Below, piece by piece: positions 49,304 through 57,215 of a stretch of DNA of 64,000 nt (position 1 is the first letter of the stretch; each line of letters begins with the position of its first letter). The translations under genes were made by a program, and so were the position numbers. This DNA comes from Notolepis coatsorum (Eukaryota; Chordata; Actinopteri; Aulopiformes; Paralepididae): positions 119,344,005 through 119,408,004 of the forward strand of contig OZ020588.1 of NCBI GenBank assembly GCA_963971535.1. Reading direction: 5' to 3'. The notes under the pieces were generated by a model, which was not told where the DNA came from, did not search any database, and saw only the letters and a program-made list of their open reading frames with translations.

Positions 49304-50927
49304 TCACTTAGCGGCGCCTGCCGCGTGCAGCCCGGTGCTTGCCCCCACTGGGAGCCGGCCCGGAGGGACGGTTCTGGGGTGCCTGGACACGACGATCCCT
49401 ACGTCACCTCCGGGCGTGGGTCGGCTGGCTGCAGCGGACGAGGCACCCTCTTCGCTCCTGGCCTTCTTGGCCGAGGGCCCAGCAGCGGTGGCGGTGGTGG
49501 CGGTGGCGACCGTCGCGGATCCCCGACGACGTGGCCTCCGTCTAACAGCACCGGCAGCGTCGGGTGGGGAAAAATGGGGCTGGAGCACAGCGCGCTCCTC
49601 CTCCATGTCCCTGCATGCAGCTGTCATTTGCTGCATGGCCGACCCGAACAGCCCAGCTTCGGAGAGGGGGGTCGTGAGCAGGGGAAGCCTCTTCTGCTCC
49701 GGCACCCTTGCTTGCTCCAGCCAAAGGTGTCGCTGGGACAGAGTGGCCAGGGCGCGGATCTTCCCGGCGGCGATTCCCTGCAGCTGTATCAGGTGCAGGA
49801 TGGCTCCAGCCGCCTGGGCGTGTAGGACTTGATGGTGCTCGTCCAACACCGACCCGCCCGTCATCATCCCCGACATGAAGCGCGCCAGCTGCGTGATGTT
49901 TAACGTCGCGGCCAGGCTCTGCGTCGCGGCGATGAATGACTGGTCACTCCAGTTGGCCAACTGCCTAGCCGATTTCCCTTGGGCTCCCACACCACCTCGG
50001 GACAAAGGATAGACGCCATCGGGCTATCAAGCCAAGGCACCCCTTCCTTCAATCCCTGGACCAAACCCGCCACCCGCGTGACTGGCACGTAGGCGGAGGT
50101 AAGGCCAGCGATGCGGGAGATTACCTGTCCCTGATGCACGTAGGACTCCATTGAGGGAAAAAATGGGCAGACAACGTCCGTCTCCCTCACAGGATGACGT
50201 TGCCAGAGATGACCTATCAAGTCATCAGGGACAGGTGCAGGCAGTGGCTGCGGCAACGCCACGCCATTAGCGGCTGCGGCCGCCGCCATGAGCTCCGGGA
50301 ACAAGGCACGGAATTCCCCATGCGTACCCCCCTCCGCGCAGCCCACGTCCCTCACGTACGGGAGGCGGCCACTCTGTGTGGCGCCACCATCCGACAAGGT
50401 TGATAGCAGGGCATCCCATCTCCGAGTCGGAGGTTTTAACCCAACACCGGTTGACGAGGGACCCCAAGGAGACATATCACACCCTGCCACACCCTGAGGG
50501 GGAGAGTGATACGTCTCCACCGGGGCGTCAAACAAGAGCGCTCCCGCTCCCTCCATAAAATCCTCCGTATCCATCGGACAAGGAGACAGAGCAGGAGCAC
50601 CCTCGTCTGGCTCCAGCAACTCCCCAAAGCCAGGCCGTTCGCCCCTGCAGCTAACCATCTTACGACGGGAGCGAGCAGAGGCGAAGAGCTTGCGTCTCCG
50701 ATCCTCCGCCCCCAGAGGAGCCGTCGGCCTATCGACCGACCGTCCACTAGAGGGGGAACCAGGGCTTCCCCCCAGAGAGGCAGACTCTCCACCGGACGCC
50801 GCTCAGGTGCGTCTGATTGCCACAACCGTGGAGTCAGCGCAGCCCCACGACGCACGGCGGAGGCGGCAATAGAGAATCGCTGGTGAAGGGTGATGTTGCC
50901 AATGCTTGAACCCTCCGATGAAGACAT
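49304..50927 (-). pseudogene. DIRS-type Gag, frameshifted
   Basis: Three overlapping minus-strand frames read one protein of about 540 codons: from the ATG at 50927 (MSSSEGSSIGN...), then the frame entering near 50800 (DRRRKLFASARSRRKMV, FRALFPELM, CPFFPSMESYV), then from about 50000 (ANWSDQSFIAATQ, SQRHLWLEQARV, PLSEAGLFGSAMQQM) to the stop at 49304. The HLWL ... P(L/I)S..GLFG block is a hallmark of DIRS Gag proteins. Two frameshifts (near 50810-50870 and 50000) break it. Gag packages the element RNA. GC content is well above the surroundings. Confidence 0.7.
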
Positions 50928-51029
50928 TATAGCTTAGCCTTTTCTCTAAATTTGTGAGAGAGAGAAAAATAAAGAAATAATGTCTAACAGCTCCAATCTT
51001 CAACACTTTACACTAAACTCGAGTGGTGT

Positions 51030-51218
51030 ATACAGACACTCGCCGTGGTGAAAGTAAGGAAGGAGCTGATAGTATGGCCACACCCCTGCTTATGTAGAGG
51101 AGCGGATGGGGGTGTGGCCAGGTGAATGGGTGTATAAAGGTGCATGTGGAGATTTTATTCAGTATTATACTGGATGTGTTTCAGAAGGACGCAGAGCGGT
51201 AGCTATACGATCTATAAC
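51030..51218 (-). repeat. DIRS copy 2 right (5') inverted terminal repeat
   Basis: The inverse of 46435-46590 and 44180-44202; ends in AAC on the plus strand at 51216-51218. Confidence 0.85.
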
Positions 51219-51865
51219 TTGTCTGCCATTGTCAAGCTTGAAAAAGGAGCAGAGTTCCTGTACTTCCTTTTCAGCATAACACACCCCACACACATCTGGC
51301 CAGCTAGAAGGCTGCAGCACTCTGATGTTGTTTAGAAAGCTCTGGTATTCTTCCTTACTTCTCTGTTTACCAGGCAGGCAACCCATTCTCATCTCAATAC
51401 TAGCAGCCAAGGCATGAAAAAACTGTTGGTGGTTAATTTCTCTGCTGTGCCTTGAATTATTTGCCAGAGCCACCCCTTTGAATAGCATAAGAGCACCTGC
51501 TGTCTGAGCCTCTTCTGCCCTTGGTCCAGGTTGCTCTGCCGAGTGATACTTACTTCGGCCTTAGGGAGTGTCATATTTCTGTCTTGAAGGGAGAGAGAGA
51601 ATTCAGATAGCTCTTCTAAAGCATCATACATGACTCCAAGATTCTGGACAAAGCTTGCATTAGAGGACCTTTGAAGGACCTTTTGCAACTACTCTCTTTC
51701 TCATTTCATTTCTTATGTGTCTGCTGATTGTTGCACAGGATTGGTCAGGATGTAAGGTTCTTCCCATGTCAAGTCCATTCATGACTTGCAGATCAATATC
51801 AGTAAGTAGATCTGTGAAAGGCCTTGCGGATTTTACTATCTTGTAAACTGTGCGAAATCAGTACT
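51219..51865 (-). pseudogene. KIAA1586-like hAT transposase, upstream part
   Basis: Minus-strand pieces: VYKIVKSARPFTDLLTDIDL and MNGLDMGRTLHPDQSC (51850-51690), then MYDALEELSEFSLSLQDRNM, then after a frameshift near 51485 HSREINHQQFFHALAASIEM and WPDVCGVCYAEKEVQELCSF up to LDNGRQ at 51219. The expected catalytic middle (several hundred residues) between the first two pieces is missing. LDNGRQ joins in frame with VQRGMREYIDMV at 44131 once the DIRS element is ignored. Confidence 0.8.
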
Positions 51866-52099
51866 TAAAGGAAAACTCCAACATTTTGGGAAATTAGCTT
51901 ATTTGGCATCTACCCTGGAGTTAGACAAGAAGATACATACCCTTTTTCTTCTCTGTGCATGCAGTAGGAGTAGGAAGACACGCACCGTTAGCCTAGCTTA
52001 GCGTCAGTCACTGGAAGTAGGTTTCTCCATTAGCCTAGTTCCAAACGTCTTCCTACTCCTACTGCATGCACAGAGAAGAAAAGGGTACTCATCTATTCA

Positions 52100-55000
52100 G
52101 TGATGAGTGTTGCAGTGTTTGGTAGCAATTAGTAGTTTTTATTAGATTTTTACAATCCTATTGGATTTTTTACAACTTTCAACACCCTTTTTAATAACTA
52201 ACTTTTTTTTCTTCTGATCTTGGGGCTCTTAATTTTTTTATTTTTTTTTTAAACATTGTATTACAAAAATCCCATGATGTGGCTACCTCCCCTGCTACTC
52301 TACTTGGTGCTGGGGATCTCCGGGACCGGTGTCGCTCCCGACGCTGAACACCCACAAGACACACCTGCGTTTGATGTGTGGCCTACCCCAGGCACCATGG
52401 CTTCCCCGGATTCAGAAAGAGTTTTTGCCAAGATGACAACCCCGCTGCTCGCGGAGGACCTTCTCTCATGGACGTCTCATCTACCCGGGGTTCTGCCGCG
52501 AGGAATACGTTGTCTATGGGCCCAGGGAAATGGGAGACTTTCCCCCTATGCAGCGCGCACTTGCGACGGCAAGCCGACCAGCCCAGCGAGGAAGACCTGG
52601 CTCCTAATTCTCCTACTCCTGATGTCGGGTAACGTGAAACCGAATCCAGGCCCAGAACTGTGTCAGCTGCAAACGCCAGAGGAGTTTAGAACGAAAGACG
52701 GATTACGTCTTTTTCACCTTAATGTTCGCAGCATGATTAATAAGATGGACTCCATCAGAATATGGGCCGATTCGACTGACTCTGATATCATTGTCCTTTC
52801 TGAGACGTGGCTCAAAAAGTCGATTACAAATGATATGATAAATATAAAAGATTACAATGTCTTTAGAACAGACCGTGTGGGAAAAGGGGGCGGGGTTGCA
52901 ATTTATGTTAAAAACCATTTAGACTGCACCTGCATCGAATCCCTAACAAAACCAAAATGCTTTGAACTCTCTGTAATTAAACTATCGCTCCCAAATGGTT
53001 CAGACATTATAGTGGTCGGATGCTACCGCCCGCCCGCTGCCACAAGCGAAGCCACGAACATACTCTCCAATCTTCTCCATAACTGGACTAAATCCGAGAT
53101 GGTTCTACTCGGAGACCTAAACTGGGACTGGCAAACGGATTTACAAAACTCTTTCAAGGACACTTGTGACTCTCTCTGCTTGGTGCAACTAGTTAACTCG
53201 CCAACTCGGTTAAACCAAAAAGATTTAGAGAAGTCCACTTTGATTGATGTTATTCTTACAAACGCACCTCACCGTTTCTCCGCAGTAGGCACGTTTTGTA
53301 ATGATATAAGCGACCACTGCGCAATTGCTTGTGTGAGAACCTGTAAGGTCCCTAAAGGAAAGCCACGTTTCATTCATAAGAGACGATTCAAACATTTCGA
53401 TGAGCAAGCGTTTCTACATGATGTTTTTAATAGTGATTTACACATTGTTTCACTTATGACCGATGTTGAGTTAGCATGGAATTATTTTAAATCCACCTTC
53501 TTGGCTATATGTGACAAGCATGCTCCTTTTAGGACATCTAGGATAAGCGGTAAAGATAACCCCTGGTTTAATGATGGTTTGTCCTCTCTCATTCGACAGA
53601 GAGACACTGCCTGGGCTAAAGCAAAGAAATCGAATATTCCATTAGATTGGAATCTGTATAGGACACTAAGAAACAAATGCACTAAGCTGATTAAAAACTC
53701 TAAATGTGCCTACTATCTTAATGCAATTCATGACAATTTGAATAACCCTGCAAAGTTTTGGAAACTTGTTAAATCCTCCTCAGGTTCTATCACTCCAAAC
53801 AGCCTTCCTGATCTCTTAAGGGTAAATCAGAGTGAAATCAAGGGCAAAATGGATATTGCAGACAGCTTTAATAATCATTTTATTTCTGCTGGCTCAATCT
53901 TTGATTCTAGAAACTCAGGGATGATCGCTGCAGAAGGAGAGCCAGGTCCTCCGCCACTTGACCCTGATCAACTGTTCACCTTTGCCCCCATCTTGACCTC
54001 TCAGGTTCACAAAGCTTTAATGAGCCTAGATGTAAAGAAATCTTCAGGCCCAGACAAGATAGAGCCGTTCTTCTTCAAAGTTGCTGCAGGTCTGATTGCA
54101 GAACCCATAACCTCTATTTTGAATCTCAGTCTTTGTGCTGGTGAATTACCTAGCTCATGGAAGTCGGCCATGGTTCTCCCCTTGTTAAAGGGCGGAGACC
54201 CCTCTGACCTAAATAATTATCGCCCTATTTCCAGACTGTCTGTAATGGCCAAAGTCTTTGAATCTCTTGTAAACGAACAACTGAAAAAGTTTCTAACTGA
54301 CCATAATATTCTTAACGAGTCTCAGTCAGGCTTCAGATCAGGCCATAGTACTACTTCAGCGACTATGCTAGTCTCAAATGACATAATTGAAGCACTGGAC
54401 AAGAAAAAACACTGTGCAGCATTGTTTGTTGATCTGTCTAAAGCTTTTGATTCTGTGGATCATGCATTGCTACTGCAAAGGCTTGGCTGCATAGGTCTTG
54501 GTAAAATGGCTTTGAGCTGGTTTAAAAACTATCTATCTGAAAGAACTCAGTGTGTTTCAGTAGAAGATTATACCTCAGCTGCTCTTACTGTAAACAAAGG
54601 TGTTCCACAAGGTTCTATTTTGGCCCCTGTCTTATTTTCCATCTTTATAAATGAACTAGGAAATGGGATAAACCCAGCACGTTTTCATTTATACGCCGAT
54701 GATACAGTTGTTTACACAGTGGCTTCCTCTTTAACTCAGGCCATAGAGCTTCTACAGGATGCTTTTAATACACTACAACACTCCTTGCTAAGGCTAAGAC
54801 TGGTCCTTAATGCAAAAAAGACCAAGTACATGACCTTCTCTCGCTCTCGAGCTAATACAGCTGTCCCCCCGATTCTGACACTGGAAGGGACATGCCTTGA
54901 CAAAGTAGCATCCTATAAATATCTGGGCATATGGATTGATGAAAAGATGGCCTTTGATGTTCATATTGGGAACCTACTGAGAAAACTTAGACCTAAACTG

Positions 55001-55746
55001 GGCTTTTTCTTCCGGTTAAAGAAATGTTTCCCGTCTGAAGCCAGGAAGAGAATTGTGCAGAGTTCCTTTCTGCCTGTATTAGACTATGGCGATGTAATCT
55101 ATATGCATGCTCCTTCCTCCCTGCTTAAAAAGCTGGATTCTGCGTACCATACTGCCATACGTTTTGTAACAGGTGCAGGCTCTCGCACCCACCACTGCAC
55201 TTTGTATCAGTCATTAGGATGGTCCTCTCTGTACCAAAGAAGACAATCACACATGTTGATTTTTATCCTTAAGTCATTGCTAGGTAAGCTGCCCTTATAT
55301 ATCTCCAGACTTCTGTCCTTTTATACTTGCTTTTTTAATACCAGACGAGCAGCAAATGGGATGCTGTTAAATGTTCCTTTGATGCAGTCAGAGCTTGGTA
55401 AAGCTGCATTCTCCCACTATGCTCCCTTTTTATGGAATACGCTGCAAGTGAAACTTTGTCTACAGGCACTTCCTACTGTGAATGCTTTTAAAGGTATGCT
55501 ACGATTAGCCCTTTATGAAACATGTAACTGTTTTACCTGATGCTATTGTTGATGTGATTATGCTCCTTGCCACTGCACAAATGACCCTCTGTATTTATAT
55601 TTGAATTATATGTTTTTTGTTTAATGCCCTGTTTTATGTTGAAACTTGTTGTGTGCTGTGTTGGTCAGGACTCCCTGGAAGAAGAGATCTTGTATCTCAA
55701 TGGGACATTCCTGGATAAATAAAGGATAAATAAAATAAAATAAAAA
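52100..55746 (+). mobile_element. CR1/Rex-type LINE with intact ORF and 2A-like motif
   Basis: A single long ORF (52274-55540) is followed by a 200-bp 3' UTR ending GATCTTGTATCTCAATGGGA then AATAAAGGATAAATAAAATA repeats. The 5' boundary near 52100 is approximate. A related tail is at about 35020-35095. Confidence 0.85.
52274..55540 (+). CDS. LINE endonuclease/reverse transcriptase with N-terminal signal-like and 2A-like segments
   Basis: 1088 codons from the ATG at 52274; an in-frame TTG at 52256 is less likely. The N-terminus MMWLPPLLLYLVLGISG looks like a signal peptide. A second hydrophobic run ends in LLILLLLMSGNVKPNPGP (motif at residues 119-127, bases 52628-52654). This matches the NPGP ribosome-skipping (2A) signature known in CR1/L2/Rex1-type LINEs, but with Asn and Lys where the active motif has Asp and Glu. 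Endonuclease: FHLNVRS (Asn150), LSETWL (Glu177), LGDLNWDW, ISDHCA. RT: SSGPDKIEP, NNYRPIS, FVDLSKAFDSVDH (Asp720), GVPQGSILAP, YADDTVVY (807-810). All visible catalytic residues are present. It inserts element copies by target-primed reverse transcription. Confidence 0.92.
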   Translation: MMWLPPLLLYLVLGISGTGVAPDAEHPQDTPAFDVWPTPGTMASPDSERVFAKMTTPLLAEDLLSWTSHLPGVLPRGIRCLWAQGNGRLSPYAARTCDGKPTSPARKTWLLILLLLMSGNVKPNPGPELCQLQTPEEFRTKDGLRLFHLNVRSMINKMDSIRIWADSTDSDIIVLSETWLKKSITNDMINIKDYNVFRTDRVGKGGGVAIYVKNHLDCTCIESLTKPKCFELSVIKLSLPNGSDIIVVGCYRPPAATSEATNILSNLLHNWTKSEMVLLGDLNWDWQTDLQNSFKDTCDSLCLVQLVNSPTRLNQKDLEKSTLIDVILTNAPHRFSAVGTFCNDISDHCAIACVRTCKVPKGKPRFIHKRRFKHFDEQAFLHDVFNSDLHIVSLMTDVELAWNYFKSTFLAICDKHAPFRTSRISGKDNPWFNDGLSSLIRQRDTAWAKAKKSNIPLDWNLYRTLRNKCTKLIKNSKCAYYLNAIHDNLNNPAKFWKLVKSSSGSITPNSLPDLLRVNQSEIKGKMDIADSFNNHFISAGSIFDSRNSGMIAAEGEPGPPPLDPDQLFTFAPILTSQVHKALMSLDVKKSSGPDKIEPFFFKVAAGLIAEPITSILNLSLCAGELPSSWKSAMVLPLLKGGDPSDLNNYRPISRLSVMAKVFESLVNEQLKKFLTDHNILNESQSGFRSGHSTTSATMLVSNDIIEALDKKKHCAALFVDLSKAFDSVDHALLLQRLGCIGLGKMALSWFKNYLSERTQCVSVEDYTSAALTVNKGVPQGSILAPVLFSIFINELGNGINPARFHLYADDTVVYTVASSLTQAIELLQDAFNTLQHSLLRLRLVLNAKKTKYMTFSRSRANTAVPPILTLEGTCLDKVASYKYLGIWIDEKMAFDVHIGNLLRKLRPKLGFFFRLKKCFPSEARKRIVQSSFLPVLDYGDVIYMHAPSSLLKKLDSAYHTAIRFVTGAGSRTHHCTLYQSLGWSSLYQRRQSHMLIFILKSLLGKLPLYISRLLSFYTCFFNTRRAANGMLLNVPLMQSELGKAAFSHYAPFLWNTLQVKLCLQALPTVNAFKGMLRLALYETCNCFT

Positions 55747-55984
55747 TCTTCTTGTCTAACTCCAGGGTGTTAAGATACAGTACATACCTTTTTCTTCTCT
55801 GTGCATTCAGTAGGAGTAGGAAGACGCGCACCGTTAGCCTAGCTTAGCGTCAGTCACTGGAAGTAGGTTCCTCCATTATAATAATAATAACTTTATTTGT
55901 ATAGCACTTTTCATACAGAGGTTGCAGTTCAAAGTGCTTCACAACAGTAAAAAATACAGGCATAAGCAAGCATAAAAAGATAGA

Positions 55985-56330
55985 CGGGTAGAATCACAGT
56001 GTTTCACATTAGGATCTAGCATCCCAATAGGCTCTCCGCTTACAGTTTTCAGTAACACAAATAGTAAAAATAGTTTAAAATGATTCAGTTTAAAAATAGT
56101 CAAAAAATTATAAAATAGAACGGACATAAAAAATACAGGCATGAGCGAGCATAGCAAGATATGGCAAATCACAGTGTTTCACATTAGGATCTAGCATCCT
56201 AATAGGCTCTCTATTCAGTAATACTCCTGTAGTTCATGAACAAATAATCACAGTGTTTCACATTTGGATCTAGCAAATAATAAGAATAAAATGATTCAGT
56301 TTAAAAATAGTCATAAATAATCCTGTATGC
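55985..56330 (-). repeat. Duplicated L2 3' UTR blocks
   Basis: CACAGTGTTTCACATTAGGA + TCTAGCATC and AAAATGATTCAGTTTAAAAA + TAGTC occur at 55995-56100 and 56165-56320, and once more beyond the minisatellite at 57005-57075. Confidence 0.8.
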
Positions 56331-56397
56331 ATCGTTGTTTAGTGTGTATGTGTGTTTATTGTGTTGTGTGTGTGTGTGTGTGGTTGTACTTCAGCTA

Positions 56398-56818
56398 CTA
56401 CTACTCTACAACTACCACTCCAGGACACAGTTAACCTAGATCTACAACTACAACGCTACTCTACAACTACCACTCCAGGACACAGTTAACCTAGATCTAC
56501 TACTACTACAGCTACTACTACTCTACAACTACTACTCCAGGACACAGTTAACCTAGATCTACTACTACTCTACAACTACTACTCCAGGACACAGTTAACC
56601 TAGATCTACCAGGACACAGTTAACCTAGATCTACAACTACAACGCTACAACTACTACTACTCTACTCCAGGACACAGTTAACCTAGATCTACTCTACAAC
56701 TACCACTCCAGGACACAGTTAACCTAGATCTACTACTACTCTACCCCAGGACACAGTTAACCTAGATCTACCAGGACACAGTTAACCTAGATCTACAACT
56801 ACAACGCTACTACAACTC
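56398..56818 (+). repeat. Minisatellite in the L2 3' region
   Basis: Nine copies of the core CCAGGACACAGTTAACCTAG + ATCTAC, separated by variable CTACTACAACTAC spacers, so the period varies from about 27 to 60 bp. Confidence 0.9.
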
Positions 56819-56840
56819 GGTGTGTGTGTGTCTGTGTGTG

Positions 56841-56875
<35 letters not shown>

Positions 56876-56998
56876 CGGTGTGTGTGTCTGTGTGTGTGTG
56901 TGTGTGTATGTGTGTATGTCGGTGTGTGTGTGTGTTTGTGTGTGATTGTGTGTGTGTGTGTGTGTGACTGTGTGTGTGTGACTGTGTGTGTGTGCGTC
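56819..56998 (+). repeat. TG-rich microsatellite
   Basis: Imperfect TG tract with CT/AT interruptions. Confidence 0.9.
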
Positions 56999-57215
56999 AC
57001 AACCCGCAGTGTTTCACATTTGGATCTAGCAATAAATAAGAATAGTTTAAAATGATTCAGTTTAAAAATAGTCATCAGTAAGAAGTAAAAAGTGCAATAA
57101 CCGACACATGAATTTGATAGGCAGTGTAAAAGAGTAGGCAGGGTAAGAATAAATACAAGTTGTGTCAGGATATCCCTGATGTTTCCTCTTGCCACTAGGT
57201 GGTAGCAGATATCTA

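Larger units (their letters stand above)
44132..51218 (-). mobile_element. DIRS-type tyrosine-recombinase retrotransposon, copy 2, with Gag remnant
   Basis: AAC at both outer plus-strand ends (44132-44134 and 51216-51218). Inverted terminal repeats share GACGC.CTCTGCGTCCTTCTG... and CCACACCCCCATCCGCTCCT. The internal complementary region at 46597-46693 joins both outer ends through GTT (46650-46652). Reading the minus strand 5' to 3': terminal repeat, Gag relic (50927-49304), poly(A) signal, non-coding internal region, internal complementary region, terminal repeat. That is the DIRS order, with RT/RNase H and recombinase missing. It is inserted in a hAT transposase frame without a target duplication beyond the shared AAC. 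A hAT (44211-46426) sits in the 3' terminal repeat. Confidence 0.85.

Noticed and set aside
49262..49832. Plus-strand frames of 187 and 165 codons
   Set aside because: Antisense shadows of the GC-rich DIRS gag remnant.
56398..56818. CRISPR-like array (regular repeats with variable spacers)
   Set aside because: Spacers are low-complexity CTACTACAAC words, the repeat period is irregular and the setting is eukaryotic; it is a minisatellite in a LINE.
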